NCBI RefSeq assembly: GCF_014650035.1
Contig: NZ_BMUE01000001.1
Location: 62,001 to 126,000, forward strand
From: Streptomyces lucensis JCM 4490
Lineage (GTDB): Bacteria; Actinomycetota; Actinomycetes; Streptomycetales; Streptomycetaceae
Reading direction: 5' to 3'
DNA length: 64,000 nt
Positions 17,156-26,148 of the stretch are shown in pieces (position 1 is the stretch's first letter; the number at the start of each line of letters is the position of its first letter). The position numbers were made by a program, and so were the translations under genes. The notes under the pieces are model-generated. The model ran no database searches. It saw only the letters and a program-made list of their open reading frames with translations, and was not told the DNA's origin.

Positions 17156-18093
17156 GCCGCGGCCGTGCCGGCTCCGTCCTCTCCGGCCCCTACGCGCCGC
17201 CCACCCCCTCCCGGGTCCTGTCCGTCGCGTCCGCCGACGGCGCGCGGCTGCACGTCGAGGTGCACGGGCCGGACGACGCGCCCGCCGTCGTCCTCGCCCA
17301 CGGCTGGACCTGCTCGACCGCCTTCTGGGCCGCGCAGATACGGGAGCTGACACCCGGCCACCGGGTCATCGCGTACGACCAGCGAGGGCACGGACGCAGC
17401 CCCGCGAGCCCCGTGTGCAGCACCGAGGCGCTGGCGGACGACCTGGAGGCGGTGCTGGCCGAGACGCTCGCGCCCGGTGAGAAGGCCCTGGTCGTCGGCC
17501 ACTCCATGGGCGGGATGACGGTCATGGCCGCCTCCACGCGCCCCCGCTTCCGGGAGCACGCCGCCGCCGTCCTGCTGTGCAGCACGGGCAGTTCGCGGCT
17601 GGTCCCGGAGTCGCTGGTGGTGCCCCTGCGCGCCGGCCGCCTCCGCACCTGGGTCACCGGGCGCGTCCTCGGCTCGCGCGCACCCCTCGGTCCGGTCACG
17701 CCCCTCGCGCTGCGCATCCTCAAGTACGGCACCATGGGCGCCGGTTCGGCCCCGCACATGGTCGAGGCGTGTGCGCGGATCGTGCACGCCTGCCCGCGCG
17801 CCGTGCGCCACGCCTGGTCGCGCGTGCTGGCGGTGCTCGACCTCGACCACGGAGTACGGGAGTTGCGCGTGCCGACGGCGGTCGTGCACGGCATGGCGGA
17901 CCGGCTCACGCCCCCCGGGCACGCCCACGCGCTGGCCGCCGCTCTGCCCCAGTGCGTCGGGCTCACCGAGCTGCCCGGCGTCGGTCACATGAGTCCCGTC
18001 GAGGCACCCGGACCGGTGACCGGCCGGATCCGGGAACTCGTCACCACGTACGTCGCGGGGGGCACCCCCGTCGAGATCAAGGAGGGCGCATGA
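17152..18093 (+). CDS. Alpha/beta-fold hydrolase
   Basis: 313 residues. The oxyanion region is LAHGWTCS (residues ~48-55), the nucleophile elbow is GHSMG with Ser118, the acid is likely Asp in VHGMADRLTP, and the base is His of GVGHMSPVEAP. It is an esterase or lipase-type enzyme that could hydrolyse the ester made by the preceding monooxygenase. The GTG start overlaps the monooxygenase stop (GTGA), and its own stop overlaps the SDR start (ATGA), so the three proteins are translationally coupled. Confidence 0.87.
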   Translation: MSRGRAGSVLSGPYAPPTPSRVLSVASADGARLHVEVHGPDDAPAVVLAHGWTCSTAFWAAQIRELTPGHRVIAYDQRGHGRSPASPVCSTEALADDLEAVLAETLAPGEKALVVGHSMGGMTVMAASTRPRFREHAAAVLLCSTGSSRLVPESLVVPLRAGRLRTWVTGRVLGSRAPLGPVTPLALRILKYGTMGAGSAPHMVEACARIVHACPRAVRHAWSRVLAVLDLDHGVRELRVPTAVVHGMADRLTPPGHAHALAAALPQCVGLTELPGVGHMSPVEAPGPVTGRIRELVTTYVAGGTPVEIKEGA

Positions 18094-18974
18094 GCAGGGT
18101 CAGCCTCGAAGGGCAGGTCGCGGTCGTCACCGGAGCGGCGCGCGGCGTCGGCGAGCTGCTGGCGCGCAAGCTCTCCGCACGCGGCGCGAAGGTCGCGCTC
18201 GTCGGGCTGGAGGAGGAGGCGCTCAAGGAGGTCTCCGGGCGGCTGCACAGCGAGAGCGCCCACTGGTACGCCGACGTCACCGACCACGAGACCATGAGCC
18301 GGGTAGCGCAGGAGGTGAAGGAGCGGTTCGGGAAGGTCGACATCGTGGTCGCCAACGCCGGTGTGGCGACGGGCGGCCCCTTCGTCGACTCCGATCCGCA
18401 GGCCTGGCGGCGGGTGATCGAGGTGAACCTGATCGGGTCGGCGGTGACCGCCCGCGCGTTCCTGCCGGTGCTGGTCGAGAGCCGCGGATACCTGCTCCAG
18501 ATCGCCTCGCTCGCCGCGATCACGCCGGCGCCGATGATGACGGCGTACTGCGCCTCCAAGTCGGGTGTGGAGGCGTACGCGCACAGTCTGCGCGCCGAGG
18601 TGGGCTACCAGGGCGTGCGGGTCGGCGTCGGGTACCTGTCCTGGACCGACACCGACATGGTGCGCGGTGCCGACCAGGACGAGGTGATGCGCGAACTGCG
18701 GCAGCGGCTGCCGTGGCCGTCCAACAAGACGTATCCGCTGGGTCCGGCGGTGGACCGGCTCGTCGCCGGGATCGAGCGGCGGTCGGCGCACGTCTACGGG
18801 CAGTGGTGGCTGCGCGGCATGCAGGGCGTGCGCGGGTATCTGCCGGCCCTCATCGGAACGGTGGGCCAGCGCGAGATGAAGCGGTTCGCGCCGCGGCTGC
18901 AGGGGATGCGTTCGGGGCTCGTCGGCGCAGGTGGGGAGGCGGACGAGGCGGCGCGTGCTACGCACCGTAACTGA
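18090..18974 (+). CDS. Short-chain dehydrogenase/reductase
   Basis: 294 residues. The cofactor motif is TGAARGVG (14-21), NAG is at 89-91, and the catalytic Ser140, Tyr153 and Lys157 (YCASK) are in place. A C-terminal extension of ~60 residues includes a hydrophobic patch (GYLPALIGTVG), suggesting membrane association. It would oxidise or reduce an alcohol/ketone in the same pathway as the monooxygenase and hydrolase. The ATG has GGAGG upstream and overlaps the hydrolase stop. Confidence 0.88.
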   Translation: MSRVSLEGQVAVVTGAARGVGELLARKLSARGAKVALVGLEEEALKEVSGRLHSESAHWYADVTDHETMSRVAQEVKERFGKVDIVVANAGVATGGPFVDSDPQAWRRVIEVNLIGSAVTARAFLPVLVESRGYLLQIASLAAITPAPMMTAYCASKSGVEAYAHSLRAEVGYQGVRVGVGYLSWTDTDMVRGADQDEVMRELRQRLPWPSNKTYPLGPAVDRLVAGIERRSAHVYGQWWLRGMQGVRGYLPALIGTVGQREMKRFAPRLQGMRSGLVGAGGEADEAARATHRN

Positions 18975-19060
18975 TCGACATGCGCAGCGTGTTGGCCCGT
19001 GTGAATCTGGTCGAGGCCCCACCGAGGGGCCCCGGACACTCACCACAGGAGTGAACCCAC

Positions 19061-19312
19061 ATGGGTATGAAGGACCAGTTCCAGGACAAGGCCGGCGAGA
19101 TGCGCGAGCAGGGCAAGGAGAAGATCGGCCAGGCTCGTGAGCGCGGCCAGCAGCACTCGCAGCGGGGCGGCCAGCAGTCGCAGCGGGGCGGCCAGCAGCC
19201 GAACCGCGGTGGCCAGCAGCCGCAGTCCGAGCGGGGTCGCCAGAACATGCGCGACATCGAGGACACGGAGCAGGAGATGGACGACCGCTTCGACCGCGAC
19301 TACGACGCGTAG
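19061..19312 (+). CDS. Small hydrophilic repeat protein (CsbD-like N-terminus)
   Basis: 83 residues, strongly charged and without hydrophobic core. The N-terminus (MGMKDQFQDKAGEMREQGKE) resembles CsbD/general-stress proteins. Residues ~28-55 consist of repeated (Q)SQRGGQQ-type units, and the C-terminus is acidic (DIEDTEQEMDDRFDRDYDA). The coding sequence has a clear AGGAG ribosome binding site and a UUCG-loop terminator, so it is a real transcription unit. Such proteins are usually induced by osmotic or other stress; no biochemical function can be assigned. Confidence 0.75.
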   Translation: MGMKDQFQDKAGEMREQGKEKIGQARERGQQHSQRGGQQSQRGGQQPNRGGQQPQSERGRQNMRDIEDTEQEMDDRFDRDYDA

Positions 19313-19343
19313 GCGCTGCGCTCGGCCTTGGCCGGGTGATGTG

Positions 19344-19371
19344 GGGCGCCCTTCCTTCGGGGAGGGTGCCC
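19344..19371 (+). terminator. Terminator with UUCG tetraloop
   Basis: GGGCGCCCTTCC, TTCG, GGGAGGGTGCCC: a 12-bp stem with two G-U pairs, 31 nt after the small repeat protein. Confidence 0.75.
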
Positions 19372-19402
19372 TTCCTCCGCGTCGGGATTCGGGTGCGGGC
19401 TC

Positions 19403-19484
19403 GTGGGGGCTGCTCGCGCAGTTCCCCGCGCCCCTTGGACGTGCGGGTTCGTGTGGGCTGGTCGCGCAGTTCCCGCGCCCCTGG
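19403..19484. repeat. Two tandem copies of a dispersed REP-like repeat
   Basis: Copies at 19403-19435 and 19451-19484 share TCGCGCAGTTCC(C)CGCGCCCCT. Related copies occur at 44050-44080 and, inverted, at 54526-54557. All are intergenic. The arms CGCGCAG and CGCG can form small stem-loops. Confidence 0.7.
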
Positions 19485-19520
19485 TTGCGCGGCCTTCGGC
19501 GCGCAGAGCCTTCGGGGCGC

Positions 19521-22500
19521 CTACGGCTGTCTCGGGGGGAGTTCGGGGCGGGTGCGGTTGGGGGTGTCGGTGTAGTCGGGGGGGTTGGCCGCGGGGTTGG
19601 TCTCCAGGAGGGTCAGGGCCAGTTGGACCGCGTCGTCGAGTTGGGCGTGGCGGCCCTCCGCCCAGTCCAGCGGGGTGCGCAGGATCTCCAGGTCGGGGGC
19701 GACGCCGTGGTTCTCGACCGACCAGCCGTAGGCCTCGAACCAGGCGGCGTTCATCGGCACCGTGATGACCGTGCCGTCGCCCAGGCGGTGCCGGCCGGTC
19801 ATGCCGACCACGCCGCCCCAGGTGCGCTGGCCCACGACCGGGCCGAGCTTCAGCACCTTGAAGGCGGCGGTGATCATGTCGCCGTCGGAGGACGTCGCCT
19901 CGTCCGCCAGCGCCACCACCGGGCCCCGGGGCGCGTTGGAGGTGTACGACACCGGTTGCGCGTCCCGGGTCAGGTCCCAGCCCAGGATCGTACGGGTCAG
20001 CTTCTCGATGACGAGTTCGCTGATGTGCCCGCCCGCGTTGCCCCGCACGTCCACGATCAGCGCCGGCCGGGACACCTCCATGCGCAGATCGCGGTTGAAC
20101 TGGGCCCAGCCGGAGCCGCCCATGTCGGGGATGTGCAGATAGCCGCACTTGCCGTCGCTCAACTCCCGCACGACCGCACGGCGCTTGGCGACCCAGTCCT
20201 GGTAGCGGAGCGGGCGTTCGTCGATGAGCGGGACGACGGCGACCCGCCGTGCGCGCCCGGCCTCGCCGTCGGCGGGCCGGAACGTCAGCTCCGTCGTCGT
20301 GCCGCCCGAACCGGCGAGCAGGGGGTAGGGGCCGGTCACCGGATCGACCGGGCGGCCGTCGACGTGGGTCAGGACGGCGCCCTCGCGGATGCCCGTGCCG
20401 GCCAGCGGTGAACGGGCCTTGGAGTCGGAGGAGTCGCCGGGAAGGATCCGCTTGACCGTCCAGCCCCCTTCGCGGTGGACGAAGTTGGCGCCGAGGAGGC
20501 CCTGGAAGCGCTGGTAGTGGGGCGGGCCCTCGTTGCGGCGGGCGGCGGTGACGTAGGCGTGGGAGGTGCCCAGTTCGCCCAGGACCTCGCGCAGCAGGTC
20601 GGCGAACTCGTCGGGGGAGGCGACCCGTTCGACCAGCGGCCGGTACTGGGCGAGCATCGCGTCCCAGTCGATGCCGCACATGCCCGGGTCCCAGAAGTAG
20701 GCGCGGATGAGGCGTCCGGCCTCCTCGTAGGCCTGGCGCCACTCGGCGGGCGGGTCGGCCTGGTGCAGGATGCGGCGCAGGTCGATCCACACGGTCGTGT
20801 CGCCGTCGCCCGCCTCGGTCGAGGGCGCTGCCCGCAGGTCGCCCTCGTCGACGACGACCAGCCGGGTGCCGTCGCCGCTGACCGCGAACCAGTCGAGGTG
20901 GCCGACGAGTTCGGACTTCTTGGCCTTGCTGATGTTGAAGTACTCGAGCGTCGGGCGGCCTGTGGTGTCGTCGGGGCTGGCGAAGGTCTCGCCGAGCGCG
21001 CCGGAGATCGGCCAGCGCAGCCAGACCAGTCCGCCGCCCGCGACCGGGTGCAGCGAGGAGTACTTGGAGGCGAAGACCGGGAACGGCGTGACCCTGTTCT
21101 CCAGGCCCTCCACCTCGACGGTCACCGTGCCCGTCTCGCCGGTGTCCTGGTCCTCCAGCGGGTCCAGCCCGCCGGCGGCCGGGCGGCCCTCGGGGTTCAG
21201 GGCGAAGGGGGACGGGGTGGCCGAGGAGAGGGGGACGAGGTAGGGACGGCAGCCGAGCGGGAAGGACAGGTCGCCGGTGTGGACGTCGTAGACCGGGTCG
21301 AAGCCGCGCCAGGAGAGGAACGCGAGGTAGCGGCCGTCGCGGGTGAAGACGGGGCTCTCGTCCTCGAAGCGGCCGTTGGTCACGTCCACGATGTGCCGGT
21401 CCTTGATCCGGGCCAGCTTGATCTGGCGCAGGGAGCGGCCGATGCCGGGGTGGGACCAGGTGAGCCAGGAGCCGTCGGGGGAGAAGGCGAGGTCCCGGAC
21501 GGGCCCGTTGCCGGACCGGACCAGCTCGCTGACGGCGTCACCGTCCGCTTCCTCCCGGGCCGCGGCCCCGGCGGCGTCCTCGGCCTCCACTGCGTCCGCA
21601 CCGACCCCGGCCTGCCCGGCCTGCGTCGTCGCTCCGGGCTCCGTGGCCTGCGTAGTCTCGGCTGCCTCCGCGACCCCCGCTTCCACCCCGCCCACGTCCG
21701 CCGGCGCTTCCCCCGCTCGCCCCGTGCCCTCCGCGCCGTCCACCCCCTCCGTCACGTCGATCAGCAGCAGGCGTCCGTCGTGCGAGGCGATGGCGAGGCG
21801 TTCGCCCAGGGGGTCGGAGACCATTTCCAGGACCCGGCCGAGGCGGCCGGAGGCCAGGCGGCGGGTCGCGCGCTCTCCGGTCGCGCGGGGCAGCCGGACG
21901 ATCTCGACGGCGTCCTCCCCCTCGGCGTCCGTCACGTACGCGACCTGCCCGGTCGAGCCCAGCATCTCCGGCAGCCGTACCCGGACGCCTGGCGTGTCGG
22001 TGATCGTGCGGGCCGGGCCGTCGCGGTGGGTGAGCCAGTACAGGCTGCCGCGGACGACGACCGCGCTCGCCCGGCCCGTCTCGTCGACGGAGATGCCGTC
22101 CACGTTCTGCGCGGCCGGCACCTGGTACCTGCGCCGGCCGGTGGCCGGTCCGGCGAGCCGGACGTCGAGCCTGCGCGGTGTCCCGCCGGGGGAGAGGTCG
22201 TCCACCAGCCACAGGTCGCCCGCGCACTGGTAGACCACGCGGGTGCCGTCGGTGGAGGCGTGCCGGGCGTAGAAGGCGTCGTGGTCGGTGTGCCGGCGCA
22301 GGTCGGTGCCGTCGTGGGCGCAGGAGTAGAGGTTGCCGACGCCCTCGTGGTCGGAGAGGAAGGCGATCCGGCCGCCGACGAACATGGGACAGGCCAGATG
22401 GCCGTCGACGTCCGCCAGCAGGCGTTGCCCGTGCAGCCAGAGGCGGCCGGTGGCACCGCCGCGGTAGCGCTTCCAGGAGGCGGGCTCGTGCGGCGGGGTG

Positions 22501-22970
22501 CCGGTGAGCAGCAGGGTCTTGTGCGCGCCGTCGACGTCGGCGACCTGGATGTCGGAGACCGGGCCCCAGGGCAGTTTGCGCCCGGGGTCGCCGTCCGTGG
22601 TCACCTTGTAGGCCCAGGTGAAGTAGGAGAAGGGCTCGCCGTGGGAGGCGACGGCCAGGATGTCGCAGCCGCCTTCCCCGCCGGGGGGCGTCCAGCCGCG
22701 CACCTGCGTGTCGACGCTGCCCCAGTACGTCAGCTGCCGGGCCGGGCCGCCGTCGACGCCGACGAGGTGGATCTCGGGGACGAGGCTGCGCCAGGACGTG
22801 TAGGCGATCGAGCGGCCGTCGGGCGAGAAGCGGGGCGCGCCGGCCTTCGTGCGGTCCGCCGTGAGCCGCCAGGCCCGGCCGGGCGCGTCGAGGGGGGCCA
22901 GCCAGAGGTCGTCCTCGGCCACGAAGCACAGCAGGTCGCCGTTGAGGTGGGGAAGGCGCAGATAGCTCAC
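19521..22970 (-). CDS. Tricorn-type S41 protease
   Basis: About 1149 residues, the size of tricorn protease. N-terminal WD/beta-propeller repeats (RFSPDGRSIAYTSW, LAFSPDGSWLTWS) are followed by a PDZ domain (GIREGAVLTHVDGRPV) and the C-terminal S41 domain. Candidate catalytic residues are His804 (GTSHAYV) and Ser1028-Asp1029 (TSSDGD), matching the tricorn triad. It probably trims proteasome or other peptides in the cytoplasm; no signal peptide is seen. Residues ~407-478 are an Ala/Glu/Gly-rich insertion inside the propeller. The GTG at 22970 sits directly after GGGGAG, an abnormally short spacing, so the start is not certain. It is divergent from the TetR gene. Confidence 0.87.
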   Translation of the reverse strand: MSYLRLPHLNGDLLCFVAEDDLWLAPLDAPGRAWRLTADRTKAGAPRFSPDGRSIAYTSWRSLVPEIHLVGVDGGPARQLTYWGSVDTQVRGWTPPGGEGGCDILAVASHGEPFSYFTWAYKVTTDGDPGRKLPWGPVSDIQVADVDGAHKTLLLTGTPPHEPASWKRYRGGATGRLWLHGQRLLADVDGHLACPMFVGGRIAFLSDHEGVGNLYSCAHDGTDLRRHTDHDAFYARHASTDGTRVVYQCAGDLWLVDDLSPGGTPRRLDVRLAGPATGRRRYQVPAAQNVDGISVDETGRASAVVVRGSLYWLTHRDGPARTITDTPGVRVRLPEMLGSTGQVAYVTDAEGEDAVEIVRLPRATGERATRRLASGRLGRVLEMVSDPLGERLAIASHDGRLLLIDVTEGVDGAEGTGRAGEAPADVGGVEAGVAEAAETTQATEPGATTQAGQAGVGADAVEAEDAAGAAAREEADGDAVSELVRSGNGPVRDLAFSPDGSWLTWSHPGIGRSLRQIKLARIKDRHIVDVTNGRFEDESPVFTRDGRYLAFLSWRGFDPVYDVHTGDLSFPLGCRPYLVPLSSATPSPFALNPEGRPAAGGLDPLEDQDTGETGTVTVEVEGLENRVTPFPVFASKYSSLHPVAGGGLVWLRWPISGALGETFASPDDTTGRPTLEYFNISKAKKSELVGHLDWFAVSGDGTRLVVVDEGDLRAAPSTEAGDGDTTVWIDLRRILHQADPPAEWRQAYEEAGRLIRAYFWDPGMCGIDWDAMLAQYRPLVERVASPDEFADLLREVLGELGTSHAYVTAARRNEGPPHYQRFQGLLGANFVHREGGWTVKRILPGDSSDSKARSPLAGTGIREGAVLTHVDGRPVDPVTGPYPLLAGSGGTTTELTFRPADGEAGRARRVAVVPLIDERPLRYQDWVAKRRAVVRELSDGKCGYLHIPDMGGSGWAQFNRDLRMEVSRPALIVDVRGNAGGHISELVIEKLTRTILGWDLTRDAQPVSYTSNAPRGPVVALADEATSSDGDMITAAFKVLKLGPVVGQRTWGGVVGMTGRHRLGDGTVITVPMNAAWFEAYGWSVENHGVAPDLEILRTPLDWAEGRHAQLDDAVQLALTLLETNPAANPPDYTDTPNRTRPELPPRQP

Positions 22971-23066
22971 CTCCCCATGCTTCGCCGGGCCTACGACCCC
23001 AGCAACTCGTGGCCGACTCGTTGGCGGCTCTTTACGGGAACCCGACAGGCGTGACCCAGCGCACGT

Positions 23067-23081
23067 ACGAAACCGTTTCGT
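23067..23081. promoter_or_regulatory. TetR-type operator palindrome
   Basis: ACGAAAC-C-GTTTCGT, a perfect 7-1-7 inverted repeat in the divergent space between the tricorn-like gene and the TetR gene. The sequence ACGTACGAA at its left edge recurs at 23111-23119, nearer the TetR start. It is a likely autoregulatory site. Confidence 0.65.
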
Positions 23082-23151
23082 TTCGCAGTCTGGGAGGGCT
23101 ATTCTCGTAGACGTACGAAGCGGAGAACTCCGGAGCAGGAAGGTGACTGGC

Positions 23152-23757
23152 ATGACCGAGGCCGTGGCAACGGCGCGTCGCAGCCGGATCACACCCGAGC
23201 GCGAGGCCGAGCTGTACGAGGCCGTGCTCGACCTGCTCAGAGAGGTCGGCTACGACGCCCTCACCATGGACGCCGTCGCCGCCCGCACCCGCTCCAGCAA
23301 GGCCACGCTCTACCGCCAGTGGGGCGGCAAGGCCGAGCTGGTGGCGAAGGCGGTGCGGCACACCAAGCCGGCCTCCTCGGCCGACGAGGTCGACACCGGG
23401 TCGCTCAAGGGCGATCTGCACGCGCTCACCTTGCGTGCGGACGACTGCGAGATGGAGCAGAACTCCGCACTGATGCGGGGCCTGGCCATGGCGACCCACT
23501 CCAACCCGGATCTGCTCGAGGCGTTCCGGGACCACCTCATCCAGCCGGAGATGGCGGAGTTCCGTCGTGTGCTGCAGCGCGCGGTCGACCGGGGCGAGGT
23601 CCGTGCGGACAACCCCGCGATCGACTTCGTGATGCACATGATGATCGGGGCGTTCGCCGCCCGCACGATGATCGACGAACAGCCGCCGACCCAGGCCTTC
23701 CTCCTGTCGTACGTCGACGCCGTGGTCCTCCCCGCCCTCGGCGTTTCCACCAGCTGA
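23152..23757 (+). CDS. TetR family transcriptional regulator
   Basis: 201 residues. The helix-turn-helix lies at residues ~30-55 (YDALTMDAVAARTRSSKATLYRQWGGK), followed by a C-terminal ligand domain of the TetR_C type seen in efflux regulators. The ATG at 23152 has AGGAAGG 8 nt upstream. It lies 103 nt before, and in the same direction as, the MMPL transporter, which is its probable target. A perfect palindrome upstream suggests autoregulation. Confidence 0.88.
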   Translation: MTEAVATARRSRITPEREAELYEAVLDLLREVGYDALTMDAVAARTRSSKATLYRQWGGKAELVAKAVRHTKPASSADEVDTGSLKGDLHALTLRADDCEMEQNSALMRGLAMATHSNPDLLEAFRDHLIQPEMAEFRRVLQRAVDRGEVRADNPAIDFVMHMMIGAFAARTMIDEQPPTQAFLLSYVDAVVLPALGVSTS

Positions 23758-23860
23758 ACCCCTCTCTTCCCCACCAAGCGCACCACCTGACGTCACCGCT
23801 CGCGTCGTCGGGCTGATCGCCCCTGCCCAGATCCCACGACCTGACCGGGAGTACGCCTCC

Positions 23861-26068
23861 GTGGCCACGTTCCTCTACAAACTCGGACGCCTCGCCTTTC
23901 GGCGACGGCACTTCGTCGCCCTCATATGGGTCGCGCTCCTCACCCTCGCCGGGGTGGGCGCGGCCTCCGCGCCCGCCGCCGGCAACACCTCCTTCTCCAT
24001 CCCTGGCACCGAGGCCCAGAAGGCCTTCGACCTGCTGGAACAGCGCTTCCCCGGCATGAGCGCCGACGGCGCGACCGCCCGGGTCGTCTTCAAGGCACCC
24101 GGCGGCGAGAAGATGACGGACGCCGCCAACAAGGCGACCGTCAAGAAGACCGTCAAGGAACTGGGGCGCGACTCCGAGGTCGCCTCGGTCGCCGACCCCT
24201 ACCTCGGTCACGCCGTGAGCAAGAACGGCACGATCGCCTACGCCTCGGTGAAGTACAAGGTCTCCGGCATGGAGCTGGAGGACTCCTCCCGCGACGCGTT
24301 GAAGGAGGCCGCGCAGGACGCGCGGGACGCGGGCCTCACCGTCGAGGTCGGCGGTGACGCGCTGACCGCGACCCCCGAGACCGGCTCCAGCGAGGTCATC
24401 GGTCTCGCGATCGCCGCGGTCGTCCTCGTCATCACCTTCGGCTCGCTGCTCGCGGCCGGGTTCCCGCTGCTGACCGCGGTCATCGGCGTCGGCATCGGCA
24501 TCTCCACGATCACCGCGCTCGCCAGCACCCTGGACCTGGGCACGACCACCTCCACCCTGGCCTCGATGATCGGCCTCGCCGTCGGCATCGACTACGCCCT
24601 CTTCATCGTCTCCCGCTACCGCGCCGAGCTCGCCGAGGGCCGCGACCGCGAGGAGGCGGTCGGCCGCGCCGTCGGCACGGCGGGCTCCGCGGTCGTCTTC
24701 GCGGGCCTGACCGTCGTCATCGCCCTGGTCGGCCTGTCGGTCGTCAACATCCCGATGCTCACCAAGATGGGCGTCGCGGCCGCGGGCACGGTCGCCATCG
24801 CGGTCCTCATCGCCCTCACCCTGATCCCGGCGCTGCTCGGCTACGCGGGCCGCAAGGTCAAGCCGGCCGGCGAGAAGAGCAAGCTGCTCGGCGGTGGCCG
24901 TACGCCCAAGAAGCCGGGCCGCCCCAACATGGGCACCCGCTGGGCGAGCTTCGTGGTGCGCCGTCCGGTGGCCGTCCTCCTGCTGGGCGTGATCGGCCTC
25001 GGCGCGGCGGCGATCCCGGCCGCCTCCCTCGAACTCGGCCTGCCCGACGACGGCTCGCAGCCGGTCTCCACCACCCAGCGTCGCGCCTACGACCTCCTCT
25101 CCGAGGGCTTCGGCCCCGGCTCCAACGGCCCGCTGATGGTCGTGGTCGACGCCAAGGGCAGCGACCACCCCAAGGCGGCCTTCACCGAGGTCGGCGACGA
25201 GATCAAGGGCCTGAAGGACGTCGTCACGGTCACCCCGGCCGCGCCCAACAAGGCCGGCGACACCGCGACGATCACCGTCGTCCCCAAGTCCAAGCCGTCC
25301 TCGACGACGACCGAGGACCTGGTGCAGGCCATCCGTGACAAGGGCGCGGACATCACGCGGGAGACCGGCTCCGAGATCCTGGTCACCGGCTCGACGGCGA
25401 TGAACATCGACGTCTCGCAGAAGCTGAACGACGCCCTGCTGCCCTACCTCGCCCTGGTCGTCGGCCTGGCCTTCCTGCTGCTGATCGTGGTCTTCCGCTC
25501 GGTCCTGGTCCCGCTGAAGGCGGCCCTCGGCTTCCTGCTCAGCGTGCTGGCGGCCCTCGGCGCGGTGGTCGCGGTCTTCCAGTGGGGCTGGCTGTCCGGC
25601 CTGATGAACGTCGAACAGACCGGCCCCGTCATGTCGATGATGCCGATCTTCATGGTGGGTGTCGTCTTCGGTCTCGCGATGGACTACGAGGTCTTCCTCG
25701 TGACGCGGATGCGGGAGGCGTACGTCCACGGCGAGGAGCCCGGCCAGGCGGTGGTGACGGGCTTCCGGCACGGCGCCCGGGTCGTGACGGCCGCCGCCGT
25801 CATCATGATCGCCGTCTTCTCCGGCTTCATCGGCTCCAGCGAGGCGATGATCAAGATGATCGGCTTCGGCCTCGCGGTCGCCGTCTTCTTCGACGCGTTC
25901 ATCGTGCGCATGGCCATCGTGCCGGCGGTGCTCGCGCTGCTCGGCAAGCGGGCCTGGTGGCTGCCCAGGTGGCTGGACCGCGCGCTGCCCAACGTCGACG
26001 TCGAGGGCGAGGGCCTGCGCACCGCAGGGGAGCGCAACGACGCCGACCCGGAGCTGGTACGCGCCTGA
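23861..26068 (+). CDS. MMPL/RND family transporter
   Basis: 735 residues with about twelve membrane segments in two halves, each preceded by a large extracytoplasmic loop (residues ~35-170 and ~385-515). Repeated MMPL blocks are visible: GLAVGIDYALFIVSRYR after the first domain and FGLAMDYEVFLVTRMREAY in the second, with the Asp-Tyr proton-relay pairs. Such transporters export lipids, siderophores or drugs using the proton gradient. It starts at GTG 23861 with GGGAG upstream, follows a TetR gene, and ends in a strong bidirectional terminator. Confidence 0.9.
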   Translation: MATFLYKLGRLAFRRRHFVALIWVALLTLAGVGAASAPAAGNTSFSIPGTEAQKAFDLLEQRFPGMSADGATARVVFKAPGGEKMTDAANKATVKKTVKELGRDSEVASVADPYLGHAVSKNGTIAYASVKYKVSGMELEDSSRDALKEAAQDARDAGLTVEVGGDALTATPETGSSEVIGLAIAAVVLVITFGSLLAAGFPLLTAVIGVGIGISTITALASTLDLGTTTSTLASMIGLAVGIDYALFIVSRYRAELAEGRDREEAVGRAVGTAGSAVVFAGLTVVIALVGLSVVNIPMLTKMGVAAAGTVAIAVLIALTLIPALLGYAGRKVKPAGEKSKLLGGGRTPKKPGRPNMGTRWASFVVRRPVAVLLLGVIGLGAAAIPAASLELGLPDDGSQPVSTTQRRAYDLLSEGFGPGSNGPLMVVVDAKGSDHPKAAFTEVGDEIKGLKDVVTVTPAAPNKAGDTATITVVPKSKPSSTTTEDLVQAIRDKGADITRETGSEILVTGSTAMNIDVSQKLNDALLPYLALVVGLAFLLLIVVFRSVLVPLKAALGFLLSVLAALGAVVAVFQWGWLSGLMNVEQTGPVMSMMPIFMVGVVFGLAMDYEVFLVTRMREAYVHGEEPGQAVVTGFRHGARVVTAAAVIMIAVFSGFIGSSEAMIKMIGFGLAVAVFFDAFIVRMAIVPAVLALLGKRAWWLPRWLDRALPNVDVEGEGLRTAGERNDADPELVRA

Positions 26069-26085
26069 CGTACCGCTCCTGCGGT

Positions 26086-26137
26086 GACGGCCGGTGAGGG
26101 TGCCCGTGGGGACGGGGCCGCACCCTCACCGGCCGTC
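26086..26137. terminator. 18-bp perfect hairpin, bidirectional terminator
   Basis: GACGGCCGGTGAGGGTGC and its exact reverse complement around a 16-nt loop, between the convergent MMPL and lipoprotein genes. Confidence 0.85.
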
Positions 26138-26148
26138 GCGCGTCCGCG

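Noticed and set aside
20475..23054. Long plus-strand open frame opposite the tricorn-like gene
   Set aside because: No domain motif and no ribosome binding site; the minus-strand protein has propeller, PDZ and S41 motifs.
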